The notes under the pieces: model-generated
What the model was told of the DNA's origin: nothing
What the model saw: only the letters and a program-made list of their open reading frames with translations
Database searches by the model: none
Shown: piece after piece, positions 8,641 to 17,299 of the stretch
Layout of the letters: every line of letters starts with the position of its first letter
Position numbering within the stretch: the stretch's first letter is position 1
Assembly (NCBI GenBank): GCA_046152925.1
Contig: JBJXFX010000138.1
Span: 1 to 33,448 of the forward strand
DNA: 33,448 nt
Direction of reading: 5' to 3'
Origin: CAMAUF01 sp046152925
Lineage (GTDB): Bacteria; Chloroflexota; Dehalococcoidia; Tepidiformales; Tepidiformaceae
Program-made: the position numbers and the translations under genes

Positions 8641-9307
8641 GCCGATCGTCTCCCTGCGCGGCGTCGAGAAGACGTTCGATGCGGGGCGAATGCGAGCGCT
8701 CATTGCAATCTCGGTTGACATTCAGCCGGGCGAGTTCGTTGCGATCGTTGGGCCGTCCGGCTGCGGGAAGTCGACCTTGCTTCACCTCATCGCTGCATTG
8801 GATCGCGCCGACTCAGGGGAGATTCGCGTCGCAGGGCAGGACTTGTCACGGGGGCGGGGGTTGGCTCGCTTTCGTGCCAAGGAGGTCGGGATCGTGTTCC
8901 AGCTCGACAACCTGATCCCGTCGCTGACCGCCAGCGAGAACGTCCAGGTGCCCATGCTGGGGCAGGTGGCCCATGCAGGAGATCGTCGTCGCCGTGCCGC
9001 GTCTCTCCTGGAGTTGGTCGGTATCGCCGATTGTGCTGCGCTCCGCCCTCCGCAACTCTCGGGCGGTCAACGGCAGCGCGTCGCGATCGCGCGGGCGCTC
9101 GCAAACTCCCCGAAGCTCCTGCTCGCCGATGAGCCGACCGGGCGGCTCGACTCGGTGTCTGGACAGCGCGTGTTGGACTTGATGGAGCGTCTTCAACGCG
9201 AGCAAGGGCTGACGATCATCCTCGTGACGCACGACCCGCAGGTGGCGGCGCGCGCGGACCGGGTGATCCGGATGCTCGACGGGCGGATCGAAGCCGGCCC
9301 TGCCTAG
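8633..9307 (+). CDS. ABC transporter ATP-binding protein, MacB/LolD type
   Basis: 224 residues, normal for LolD-like ATPases. The ATG at 8633 overlaps the permease stop (ATGAGTGA), which fixes the start. Walker A GPSGCGKST, Q-loop VFQLDNL, signature LSGGQRQRVAIARAL, Walker B LLLADEPTGRLD and the switch His in LVTHD are all present, so it should be active. It energises the permease just upstream. No periplasmic adaptor (MacA-like) or outer-membrane partner is seen nearby, consistent with a monoderm or atypical envelope such as that of Chloroflexota. The cargo is unknown. Confidence 0.92.
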   Translation: MSEPIVSLRGVEKTFDAGRMRALIAISVDIQPGEFVAIVGPSGCGKSTLLHLIAALDRADSGEIRVAGQDLSRGRGLARFRAKEVGIVFQLDNLIPSLTASENVQVPMLGQVAHAGDRRRRAASLLELVGIADCAALRPPQLSGGQRQRVAIARALANSPKLLLADEPTGRLDSVSGQRVLDLMERLQREQGLTIILVTHDPQVAARADRVIRMLDGRIEAGPA

Positions 9308-9347
9308 GTGCGCCATAGCGGCGCGCCCGATACGGTAATCGTCCACC

Positions 9348-10256
9348 ATGACCGCTAGCGCCCTCACCCACTTGCAACGGCTCGAGGCCGAGAGCATTCA
9401 CATCATGCGCGAGGTGGTGGCCGAGGCCGAACGCCCGGTGATGCTCTATTCGATCGGCAAGGACAGCTCGGTGATGCTGCGCCTGGCCGAAAAGGCGTTC
9501 GAGCCGTCGGTCCCGCCGTTCCCGCTGCTGCATGTGGATACGACCTGGAAGTTCCGGGAAATGTACAAAATGCGGGCGATCATGGCCGAACAGCTCGGTA
9601 TGGATCTCCTGGTTTGGAAGAACCCGGACGCCCTGGCCAAGGGGATTAACCCGTTCGACCATGGCTCGGCGATGCACACCGACATCTGGAAGACGCAGGG
9701 CCTGATCCAGGCGCTCGACCACTACAAGTTCGACGCTGCCTTCGGCGGGGCGCGCCGCGATGAAGAGAAGTCCCGCGCCAAGGAGCGGATCTTCTCGTTC
9801 CGCACCGCCCAGCATCGCTGGGACCCCAAGAACCAGCGGCCCGAGCTTTGGAACGTCTACAACGCCCGCAAGCACCCGGGCGAGAGCATCCGCATCTTCC
9901 CACTCTCCAACTGGACCGAGCTGGACATCTGGCAATACATCTATCTGGAGCAGATCCCGATCGTGCCGCTCTACTTCGCGGCAGAGCGCCCGGTCGTGGA
10001 CCGCGAGGGCCAGTGGATCATGGTCGACGACGAGCGGATGCGTTACCGCGAGGGCGAACAGCCGGTGACCAAGAAGATCCGCTTTCGCACGCTGGGCTGT
10101 TACCCGCTTTCGGCCGGCGTGGAATCGGAGGCGGACACGCTCCCGAAGATCATCCAGGAGATGCTCCTCGCGCGGACCTCCGAGCGCCAGGGCCGGCTGA
10201 TCGACCACGATTCCAGCGGCTCGATGGAGAAGAAGAAGCAAGAAGGGTACTTCTAG
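9348..10256 (+). CDS. cysD: Sulfate adenylyltransferase small subunit CysD, copy 1
   Basis: 302 residues, full length for CysD. It belongs to the PP-loop ATP-pyrophosphatase family; the loop is YSIGKDSSVML near residue 32. It also has FGGARRDEEKSRAKERIFS, PLSNWTELDIWQYI and the conserved C-terminal GYF. CysD adenylates sulfate to APS, driven by GTP hydrolysis in CysN. It starts a tight cluster, cysD-cysD-cysNC. A second CysD follows after 79 nt and is about three quarters identical by eye, with the same length and an identical last stretch. No strong Shine-Dalgarno site precedes the ATG at 9348. Why two copies are kept is not evident. Confidence 0.93.
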   Translation: MTASALTHLQRLEAESIHIMREVVAEAERPVMLYSIGKDSSVMLRLAEKAFEPSVPPFPLLHVDTTWKFREMYKMRAIMAEQLGMDLLVWKNPDALAKGINPFDHGSAMHTDIWKTQGLIQALDHYKFDAAFGGARRDEEKSRAKERIFSFRTAQHRWDPKNQRPELWNVYNARKHPGESIRIFPLSNWTELDIWQYIYLEQIPIVPLYFAAERPVVDREGQWIMVDDERMRYREGEQPVTKKIRFRTLGCYPLSAGVESEADTLPKIIQEMLLARTSERQGRLIDHDSSGSMEKKKQEGYF

Positions 10257-10335
10257 CCCGGCCGCTGGACGGAACATTCACGACTTTGCTATCGTGTTTC
10301 TCTCGGCGTACCTTCGGGAGCCGCGAGGGAAGAGA

Positions 10336-11244
10336 ATGCGTTCCAGCCCCACCACGCACCTCCAGCGTCTCGAATCCGAGAGCATCCAGATCATGCGCGA
10401 GGTGGTCGCGGAGGCCGAGCGGCCCGTGCTTCTCTACTCGATCGGCAAGGACAGCTCCGTGATGTTGCGCCTGGCCGAGAAGGCGTTCGCGCCTGGGAAG
10501 CTGCCCTTCCCGCTCCTGCATATTGACTCGACCTGGGAATTCCAGGAGATGTACGCGCTGCGCGAAGCGACGGTGGCGCGGCTCGGGGTGGAGCTGATCG
10601 CCTGGAAGAACCCCGAGGCCGAAGCACGCGGCATCAACCCGTTCGACCATGGCGTCGGACTGCACACTGACCTCTGGCGCACGCAGGGCCTGCTTCAGGC
10701 GCTCGACCATCACCGGTTCGATGCGGCGTTTGGCGGCGGCCGTCGCGACGAGGAGAAGTCGCGGGCCAAGGAGCGCATCTTCTCGTTCCGGACGGCCCAG
10801 CACCGTTGGGACCCGAAAAACCAACGCCCGGAGCTCTGGGCGGTGTACAACGCCCGCAAGCGCGAGGGCGAGAGCATCCGGGTGTTCCCGCTTTCGAATT
10901 GGACCGAACTCGACGTCTGGCAATACATCCACATCGAGCAGATCCCGCTCGTGCCGCTCTACTTCGCCAAAGAGCGCCCCGTGGTCGAGCGCGACGGCCA
11001 GTGGATCATGGTGGACGACGCGCGGATGCGGCTGCTCCCGGGCGAGTCGGCCGGCATGCGTCGCGTCCGGTTCCGGACGTTGGGCTGCTACCCGTTGTCC
11101 GCCGCTATAGCGTCGGAAGCCGATACCATCCCTAAGGTTATCCAGGAGACGCTGCTCGCGACGACCTCGGAGCGCCACGGCCGGTTGATCGACCACGATT
11201 CAAGCGGTTCGATGGAGAAGAAGAAGCAGGAAGGATACTTCTAG
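10336..11244 (+). CDS. cysD: Sulfate adenylyltransferase small subunit CysD, copy 2
   Basis: 302 residues, starting at ATG 10336, which aligns exactly with the start of copy 1 (THLQRLESESIQIMREVV) and follows a GAGGG purine stretch. All CysD landmarks are intact: YSIGKDSSVML, FGGGRRDEEKSRAKERIFS, PLSNWTELDVWQYI. Differences from copy 1 cluster around residues 50-105 (the segments after AEKAF and around the FDHG motif) and around 235-245, not in the active site. Its stop shares one base with the cysNC start (TAGTG), so this copy is the one translationally coupled to its GTPase partner. Both copies look functional, and synonymous differences suggest an old duplication under selection. Confidence 0.92.
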   Translation: MRSSPTTHLQRLESESIQIMREVVAEAERPVLLYSIGKDSSVMLRLAEKAFAPGKLPFPLLHIDSTWEFQEMYALREATVARLGVELIAWKNPEAEARGINPFDHGVGLHTDLWRTQGLLQALDHHRFDAAFGGGRRDEEKSRAKERIFSFRTAQHRWDPKNQRPELWAVYNARKREGESIRVFPLSNWTELDVWQYIHIEQIPLVPLYFAKERPVVERDGQWIMVDDARMRLLPGESAGMRRVRFRTLGCYPLSAAIASEADTIPKVIQETLLATTSERHGRLIDHDSSGSMEKKKQEGYF

Positions 11245-13163
11245 TGAGCTCGCCGGCCGTCACCGCCCCCGAATCGCTGATCTCGACCGACATCGAGGCC
11301 TACCTCGATGCCCACGCGCGCAAGTCGTTCCTTCGCTTTATCACCTGTGGGAGCGTCGACGACGGCAAGAGCTCGCTCATTGGGCGGATGCTCTACGAGT
11401 CACAGATGCTGTTCGAAGACCAGCTTGCGACGCTTGAGGCGGATTCGAAAAAGGTTGGGACACGCGGCGGCGAGATCGACTTCGCGCTGCTGCTTGATGG
11501 GCTCCAGGCGGAACGCGAACAGGGCATCACGATCGACGTCGCCTATCGCTTTTTCAGCACCGAGCGGCGAAAGTTCATCGTCGCGGATACGCCGGGCCAC
11601 GAGCAGTACACCCGAAACATGGTCACCGGCGCTTCGACCGCGGACCTTGCGGTTATCCTGATCGACGCGCGCAAGGGCGTGCTCGTCCAGACGCGACGGC
11701 ATTCGTATCTCGTCTCCTTGCTTGGGATCCGCCACATCGTCCTCGCCGTCAACAAGATGGACCTCGTCGGCTACTCCCGTGAGAGGTTCGAGACTATCGA
11801 GCGGGACTATCGCGCCTTTGCCCGCGAAATCGGGCTCGAGGACGTGGTCTGCATCCCGCTCTCGGCGACCGCGGGCGACAACGTCGTCAATCTCAGCGAA
11901 GCGACCCCCTGGTATACGGGGCCAACGCTCATGGAGTTTCTCGACACGGTCGAGGTGACGGACGAAAAGCAGGCGAAGCCTTTCCGCATGCCCATCCAGT
12001 GGGTCAACCGGCCGAACCTCGACTTCCGGGGGTTTGCGGGCACGATCGCGAGCGGCGTCGTGCGAGTCGGCGACCGCATCCGCGTCCTTCCGTCCGGCCG
12101 CGAATCCCACGTCCAGCGGATCTCCACCTACGATGGCGACCTTGCGGAAGCCGTGGCGGACCAGTCGGTGACGGTTACCCTCACCGATGAAATCGATGTC
12201 AGCCGGGGAGACGTGATCGTGACGGCTGCTCAGCCGGCAGAGGTAGCCGACCAGTTCGAAGCCACGATCGTCTGGATGGCCGACGACCCGATGTTGCGCG
12301 GCCGGAACTACCTGATGAAGCTCGGGGCGCGCACGGTCACGGCGACGATTGCGCCGCTCAAACACAAGGTGAACATCAACACGCTGGAGCACATTGCGGC
12401 GAACAAGCTCGAGCTCAACGAGATTGGCGTCTGCGAGTTGGAGCTCGACCGGCCGATCGTGTTCGAGCCGTATGAGGCGAACCGGGCGATGGGCGGCTTC
12501 ATCCTCATTGACCGGATGACCAACAACACGGTCGGCGCCGGGTTGCTCCGGTTCGCGTTGCGGCGTTCGCAGAACGTCCACTGGCAGGCGCTCGATATCA
12601 ATAAGGACGCGCAGGCCACCCTCAAGGGGCAGCGCCCCGCCGTCGTCTGGCTTACTGGGTTATCCGGGTCGGGCAAATCGACGATCGGCAACATCCTCCA
12701 GAAGCGGCTGCACGCGATGGGGAAGCACACCTACCTGCTGGACGGCGACAACGTGCGGCACGGCTTGAATAAGGACCTCGGCTTCTCGGCCGAGGACCGC
12801 GTAGAGAACATCCGGCGGATCGCTGAAGTCGCGAAGCTGATGGTCGATTCGGGTCTGATTGTGATTACCGCGTTTATTTCACCCTACCGGGCGGAGCGGC
12901 GAATGGCGCGCGACATCCTGGAGGCCGGTGAGTTCTTCGAGGTGTTCGTCGATACGCCACTCGCCGTGGCCGAGCAACGCGACCCGAAGGGCCTCTATGT
13001 GAAGGCCCGCGCCGGCGAGATCACCAACTTCACCGGCATCGACGCCCCCTATGAAGCCCCGGAAGCCCCGGAGTTGCGCGTCGACACGACCGCCCTCAGC
13101 GCCGAGGACGCCGCCGAGCGGATACTTGTGGCCCTCCGCGAGGCCGGGCGGCTCGACATCTGA
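11244..13163 (+). CDS. cysNC: Bifunctional CysN-CysC: sulfate adenylyltransferase GTPase subunit fused to APS kinase
   Basis: 639 residues from GTG 11244, overlapping the cysD stop by one base. The N-terminal about 430 residues are an EF-Tu-like GTPase: P-loop GSVDDGKSSLIG (36-47), DTPGHEQYTRNM, and NKMD for guanine recognition, followed by beta-barrel domains. The C-terminal about 175 residues are APS kinase: a second P-loop GLSGSGKST near residue 471, LDGDNVRHGLNKDLGFS, and the phospho-acceptor region FISPYRAERR. The fused protein drives sulfate to APS and then PAPS. PAPS can feed reductive assimilation or sulfotransferases; neither a PAPS reductase nor a sulfotransferase is in this window. 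All key residues are present. Confidence 0.95.
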   Translation: MSSPAVTAPESLISTDIEAYLDAHARKSFLRFITCGSVDDGKSSLIGRMLYESQMLFEDQLATLEADSKKVGTRGGEIDFALLLDGLQAEREQGITIDVAYRFFSTERRKFIVADTPGHEQYTRNMVTGASTADLAVILIDARKGVLVQTRRHSYLVSLLGIRHIVLAVNKMDLVGYSRERFETIERDYRAFAREIGLEDVVCIPLSATAGDNVVNLSEATPWYTGPTLMEFLDTVEVTDEKQAKPFRMPIQWVNRPNLDFRGFAGTIASGVVRVGDRIRVLPSGRESHVQRISTYDGDLAEAVADQSVTVTLTDEIDVSRGDVIVTAAQPAEVADQFEATIVWMADDPMLRGRNYLMKLGARTVTATIAPLKHKVNINTLEHIAANKLELNEIGVCELELDRPIVFEPYEANRAMGGFILIDRMTNNTVGAGLLRFALRRSQNVHWQALDINKDAQATLKGQRPAVVWLTGLSGSGKSTIGNILQKRLHAMGKHTYLLDGDNVRHGLNKDLGFSAEDRVENIRRIAEVAKLMVDSGLIVITAFISPYRAERRMARDILEAGEFFEVFVDTPLAVAEQRDPKGLYVKARAGEITNFTGIDAPYEAPEAPELRVDTTALSAEDAAERILVALREAGRLDI

Positions 13164-13170
13164 CCTCCGC

Positions 13171-13977
13171 CTACTGGAACTGGGGCTCGCGCTTTTCGAG
13201 GAAGGCCCGCGTCGCTTCCAGGTGGTCCGGCTTGTCGCGGACCTGGTAGAAGAGCTGGGTCTCCGTCGCCACGACCTGTTGGATGTGTTGTTCGGCCGTG
13301 TTCCGGCGGATCAACCGCTTCGTGAGCCAGACCGGATAGGTCGGGCCGGACGCGATCTCCTGGGCGAGCGCCGTGACGGCCGGCATCAGGTCGTCGTGCG
13401 GCACGATGCGGCTCACGAGCTTCGCGGCCAGCGGGTCATCGGCGTTGATGATCCGGCCCGTGAGGGCGAGCTCCATCGCGGTCTGTACGCCCGCGACTTC
13501 GGGCAGGTTATGCGTCCCGCCGCACTCGGGGGTGAGCCCGACGCGGACGAAACGTGCGGAAAAGCGCGCCCGGTCGCTCGCGATCCGGAGGTCACAGGCG
13601 AGCGACATCGTGAGGCCGATCCCGACGGCAGGCCCGTTAATCGCGGCAATCACCGGTTTCGCCTCGTAGAGCGTGACGGGGACGTTTGGGCTGGCGCGCT
13701 GGTAGCTGCTCATCACGAGGGCGGGCGGCCGCTCGCGCTGGGGCTGGTTGGCCTGGCCCTCGGCCCAGCCGCCTATGTCGGCTCCCGCGCAGAAGGCGCG
13801 CCCCGCGCCGGTCACGATGATGCAGCCGACGGAGTCGTCGTCGCTCGCGTGCCGGATGGCGGCGATAAACTCGGCCTCCATCACGGGCGTCCAGGCGTTG
13901 AGCCGCTCCGGGCGGTTGAGGGTGATGGTCGCGACGCGCCCTTCCTGGGCGTAGCGGATCTGTTCATAATCGGGCAT
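13171..13977 (-). CDS. Crotonase-family protein (enoyl-CoA hydratase/isomerase-like)
   Basis: 268 residues starting MPDYEQIRYAQEGRVATITLNRPERLNAW, a typical crotonase N-terminus. The oxyanion-hole parts are FCAGADIGG and INGPAVGIGLTMSLACD. Lining it up with rat mitochondrial enoyl-CoA hydratase, the two catalytic glutamates are not kept: the first (Glu in GGGCELA) is Thr and the second (Glu in GQPEILLG) is Phe. A plain hydratase reaction is therefore doubtful; isomerase, thioesterase or another crotonase chemistry is possible, and ECG at the following turn could supply an acid. It converges on cysNC with 7 nt between stops and diverges from the O-methyltransferase. Confidence 0.82.
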   Translation of the reverse strand: MPDYEQIRYAQEGRVATITLNRPERLNAWTPVMEAEFIAAIRHASDDDSVGCIIVTGAGRAFCAGADIGGWAEGQANQPQRERPPALVMSSYQRASPNVPVTLYEAKPVIAAINGPAVGIGLTMSLACDLRIASDRARFSARFVRVGLTPECGGTHNLPEVAGVQTAMELALTGRIINADDPLAAKLVSRIVPHDDLMPAVTALAQEIASGPTYPVWLTKRLIRRNTAEQHIQQVVATETQLFYQVRDKPDHLEATRAFLEKREPQFQ

Positions 13978-14086
13978 TCATGGGCCTCAGTCGGGGAAGT
14001 GCGGCAAGCCTAATCGAGCCGCCAGGGTGGAGGCGAGCAGCGGGGGTTGCTCGGGCCCATGGACGACTGCACAGAGGAGGCCCAGC

Positions 14087-14758
14087 ATGCCGGTTTCGCC
14101 CCAACGGCCGCAGCGCATGCCCTCGCTCCAACTCCCCGGGATCGAGGAGTACTGCGAGGCGCACACAAGCCCGGAGCCGGAGGCGCTGATCGCCGTCGCC
14201 GCAGCCACCCAACGGGAGAGCCCCGACGCGCGGATGATGGTCGGCCAGCTCGAAGGGGGCTTCCTCCGCTTCCTCGTCCACATGCTCCAGCCGAAACACG
14301 TCCTCGAAATCGGGACGTTCACCGGCTACTCCGCCATCGCGATGGCCGGTGCGCTGCCGCCCGGTGGGCGGATCACGACGCTCGACATTGACCCAGTCCA
14401 CGCCGCGATCGCGCAGCGCCACTTCGTCCAGGCTGGCGTCGCGGACCGCGTGACGCTTCGCCTCGGCGCGGCCCTCGCGACGCTCGCGAGCTTGCCCGGC
14501 CCCTTCGACCTTGTCTTCATCGACGCGGACAAGGGCAACTACCCGCGCTACTTCGAAGCGGTGCTGCCGAAGCTCTCGCCGAACGGCGTCATCGCCGTGG
14601 ACAACGTGCTCTGGCGGGGCGAGGTGCTCGAACGCGGTGCGGGTGGCGACACGCGCGTGATCCAGGCGTTCAACGCCGCGATCGTGGCCGACCCGCGAGT
14701 GGAGTGTGTGATGCTCCCGCTGCGTGATGGCCTGACGCTGATCCGGCGGCGCGGTTAA
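14087..14758 (+). CDS. SAM-dependent O-methyltransferase (caffeoyl-CoA/catechol OMT-like)
   Basis: 223 residues from ATG 14087, preceded by GAGGAGG at 6-7 nt; an earlier in-frame ATG at 14027 is unlikely. The SAM-binding motif is VLEIGTFTGYSAIAMA, followed by ITTLDIDP. The metal-binding residues of this cation-dependent class are visible as FIDADKGNY and VDNVLWRGEV. Family members methylate a hydroxyl of a catechol-like or hydroxy-aromatic substrate using Mg2+. The stop overlaps that of the converging monooxygenase gene by 3 nt. The substrate cannot be inferred; the nearby oxygenases could produce hydroxylated products. Confidence 0.88.
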   Translation: MPVSPQRPQRMPSLQLPGIEEYCEAHTSPEPEALIAVAAATQRESPDARMMVGQLEGGFLRFLVHMLQPKHVLEIGTFTGYSAIAMAGALPPGGRITTLDIDPVHAAIAQRHFVQAGVADRVTLRLGAALATLASLPGPFDLVFIDADKGNYPRYFEAVLPKLSPNGVIAVDNVLWRGEVLERGAGGDTRVIQAFNAAIVADPRVECVMLPLRDGLTLIRRRG

Positions 14759-15942
14759 CCGCGAAGCCTCGCCCCGAGGACGACGTCGGGGACCGGCCCG
14801 CCCGCGCGCTCGATCGCCGCGGCGATCGCTTCGGCCTCGCCCATATGGAGGCGTTCGCGGCCAGCGGCGGCGCGCGCGTGCGAGGCCTGTGCGCGAGTCA
14901 GCGCGCCCTGGAAGCGGGGCATCACATAGCGCGCGAACAGCTCGTAGTGGCGACGGATCTTCTCGTAGGGCGCGAATTCGTGGGCCATCAGGAGCACGCC
15001 GCCGAACCCGCCGTTGCTCGCTTCCCACATCTTCGCGAGCCCTTCGACGACATCGTCGGGCGAGCCGATGAGCGAGCCGTGCTCGGCCGACCACCTGCCG
15101 TAGTCTGCGGGCTTGCCGTCGTAATCGAAGGGACGGCCAAGCGTGCCGTTGATGTACTCCTTGTCGAAGTGGTGAAGGCCGAGCGCGATGTCCCGGTGCG
15201 CTTCTTCACGCGTGTCCGCGACATAAACGCGAGTCATCACGCGCCAGTTGCGGCGAGACAGCGTGTGCCCGTTCTTCGCCGCCGCTTCCTCCGCGGTCTC
15301 CCAGGTCGTCTTGAGGCCGGGGCCGAGCGGGCGGAAATTCGCGCCACTGAGGATGCCGACGCCATGCGTGCCGGCGATCGTCGCGCCGGCGGGCGACGAC
15401 GTGGTCGCGACGAAGACCGGCACGCCGCCTTCATCGAACGGCTGAAGCTGGCAAGAGGCGTCTTTCAGGGTGAACCAATCGCTTTCGTGGGTAACGACCT
15501 CGCCGCGCAGCAGCCGCAGGACGACGCCGAGGCCCTCATCGAGGCGCGGCCGGAGCTGCGTGGCCTTGAGGCCGAACTGGGCGGTGTCGGAGGGAAGTGC
15601 GCCCGGCCCGAGGCCGAGCATGAATCGCCCTTTCAAGAGCGTGTCGAGGAGCAACGCGCGTTCTGCCACGAAGTAGGGGTGGTGGTAAGGCAGCGAAAGG
15701 ACGCCCGTCCCGAGGTGGATGTTCTTCGTTACCTGGCCGACGTGGGCGAGGAAGAGGTCCGGGCAAGAGATCGGCTCCCAGCCCGCGGTGTGGTGCTCGC
15801 CGACGAACGCCTCGTCGTAGCCAAGCTCATCGAGCCACTGGATCGTCCGGGTGTCGCGGGCGATGGAGAGCGCTGGGCTTTCGTCCGCTGGGTGGTAGGG
15901 CGCCATGAAGATCCCGAACTTGAGCCGCCACGGGTACTCCAT
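14755..15942 (-). CDS. Luciferase-like (LLM class) flavin-dependent monooxygenase
   Basis: 395 residues. The ATG at 15942 is chosen because GGGAG lies 8 nt upstream; a much longer upstream open frame is antisense to the P450. It begins LKFGIFMAPYHPADE, then LDELGYDEAFVGEHHTAGWE, which is the EHH signature of the FMNH2-dependent two-component LLM subfamily. Later comes GRFMLGLGPGALPSDTAQFG, the phosphate-binding part of the barrel. It should need a separate flavin reductase; the PNPOx-like gene at 28341 is too distant to be assumed its partner. The C-terminal extension (about residues 350-395, basic and Ala-rich) is longer than usual. Divergent from the P450 with 120 nt between. Confidence 0.87.
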   Translation of the reverse strand: MEYPWRLKFGIFMAPYHPADESPALSIARDTRTIQWLDELGYDEAFVGEHHTAGWEPISCPDLFLAHVGQVTKNIHLGTGVLSLPYHHPYFVAERALLLDTLLKGRFMLGLGPGALPSDTAQFGLKATQLRPRLDEGLGVVLRLLRGEVVTHESDWFTLKDASCQLQPFDEGGVPVFVATTSSPAGATIAGTHGVGILSGANFRPLGPGLKTTWETAEEAAAKNGHTLSRRNWRVMTRVYVADTREEAHRDIALGLHHFDKEYINGTLGRPFDYDGKPADYGRWSAEHGSLIGSPDDVVEGLAKMWEASNGGFGGVLLMAHEFAPYEKIRRHYELFARYVMPRFQGALTRAQASHARAAAGRERLHMGEAEAIAAAIERAGGPVPDVVLGARLRG

Positions 15943-16049
15943 CTCAGTCACTCCCTCGCGGCAGGTCCGCGGAGTGCAGGATAGAGAGGGCTGCGCCCAT
16001 GGGCGACCGGCGCCGTCCCGGGAGACTCGAAACCGGCCGCCGGAGGGCG

Positions 16050-16055
16050 TAGAGT
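16050..16055 (+). promoter_or_regulatory. Putative -10 of a leaderless P450 transcript
   Basis: TAGAGT ends 7 nt before the P450 ATG, and no Shine-Dalgarno site lies at normal distance. TANNNT 6-7 nt before a start codon is the known mark of leaderless genes in actinobacteria and Deinococcus. Confidence 0.35.
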
Positions 16056-16062
16056 CCGGCCC

Positions 16063-17295
16063 ATGACTGCGACTGACTCCGTCTATGACCCCACCGGCGA
16101 GGCCGTCCTCGCCGACCCGTTCCCAGCCTATGCGGCCATGCGCGAAGGCTGCCCCATGCACCGGACCGAACAATTCGGGCATCCCGTGTACACGGTCTCG
16201 CGCGCGACCGATGTCCACGCCATCCTGACGGCGCCGGGGGCCTGGTCGAACGAACTCGGGCCGGGTGTCGGCTACTCCTACGGCGCGAGCGGGGATGTCC
16301 AACGCTTCGACGACCCGGAACACCTCTACCGCCGCCAGTTCCTCAGGAAGGACTTCACGCCCGCGAAAGTGAAGGAGGCGGCCGGAGCGACCCGGACCCT
16401 CGCGGAGGCGACGGTCGAGGCGCTGAAGCCGCGCGGCCAGGCCGAGCTGCACGATGACTTTGCGATGCCGCTCCCGATCGTGATCTTCATCGACATGCTC
16501 GGCGTACCTCGGGACGACAAGTTTCGCATCAAGCATTGGGCCGACGAGATGGTCCTGGGCCTAGCGGATCCCTCGCGCAGCGGGGCAGCGGGCGGCGAGA
16601 TCGTCGCGTACGTCCGCGCGCTGGCCGCCGAACGTCGCGCGGCGGCGGACGCGGCGGGGCTCACCGCGGAGCAGGCGATCGGGACTGTCGTGCCGGCCGG
16701 GTTGCTTTCGCAATACGCCCTCCTGCCGTTCAAAGACGGCCAGCGGATGGATATCTCCGAGCTTTGTGGCATGGTCCTGCAGCTCATGGTGGCGGGCCAC
16801 GAAACAACGACGTCGTTGATCACCAACGCCGTCTGGCGGCTGCTGAGCGACCGGCCGCTCTGGGACGCGCTCGTGGCTGACCCGGCCCTCGCCGAAGTCG
16901 CTGTGGATGAGAGCCTTCGGTATGACCCGCCGGTGCTCGGGCTCTGCCGCACGAACAACGAGCCCACCGAGCTGCTCGGCGAGGAGCTCCCGAAGGACAC
17001 CAAAGTGATGGTCCTCTACGCCTCCGCGAACCGCGACGCGAGCGTTTTCCACGACCCGGACGCATTCCGGCTCGACCGTGAGCCGCTGGAGGCGTCGCGG
17101 CACTACAGCTTCGGCTGGGGCACCCACCATTGCCTGGGCGCCCACCTTGCGCGGCAAACGGCGCGGATTGCCCTCGAAACGCTGGCGACGCGCCTGCCAA
17201 GCCTCCGCCTCGCCGGCGAGACCGAGCGGATCGCGCCGGCCTTCCTCTGGGGCCGCCGCCGGTTGCCCGTCGCGTGGGACGTACCAGCGGGCTAG
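16063..17295 (+). CDS. Cytochrome P450
   Basis: 410 residues, the usual size of soluble bacterial class I P450s, with no membrane anchor. The I-helix oxygen-binding motif is VAGHETTTS, the K-helix ExxR is DESLRYDPPV, and the heme-Cys loop is FGWGTHHCLGAHLAR, whose Cys is the heme ligand. It is catalytically complete. Ferredoxin and reductase partners are not in the window. Neighbours are a divergent luciferase-like monooxygenase and a crotonase converging from the right with 4 nt between stops, which suggests oxidation of a hydrophobic substrate feeding CoA-thioester catabolism. The substrate class (terpenoid, steroid or fatty acid) is not readable from the sequence. Confidence 0.93.
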   Translation: MTATDSVYDPTGEAVLADPFPAYAAMREGCPMHRTEQFGHPVYTVSRATDVHAILTAPGAWSNELGPGVGYSYGASGDVQRFDDPEHLYRRQFLRKDFTPAKVKEAAGATRTLAEATVEALKPRGQAELHDDFAMPLPIVIFIDMLGVPRDDKFRIKHWADEMVLGLADPSRSGAAGGEIVAYVRALAAERRAAADAAGLTAEQAIGTVVPAGLLSQYALLPFKDGQRMDISELCGMVLQLMVAGHETTTSLITNAVWRLLSDRPLWDALVADPALAEVAVDESLRYDPPVLGLCRTNNEPTELLGEELPKDTKVMVLYASANRDASVFHDPDAFRLDREPLEASRHYSFGWGTHHCLGAHLARQTARIALETLATRLPSLRLAGETERIAPAFLWGRRRLPVAWDVPAG

Positions 17296-17299
17296 GCGA

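Noticed and set aside
11400..12581. A 393-codon open frame antisense to cysNC
   Set aside because: Mirror of the CysN coding sequence, with His/Arg/Asp-rich composition and no family features.
15943..16536. N-terminal extension of the LLM gene at 14755 across the P450 start
   Set aside because: The extension is antisense to the P450 and non-homologous; ATG 15942 has a good ribosome site and starts exactly at the family domain.
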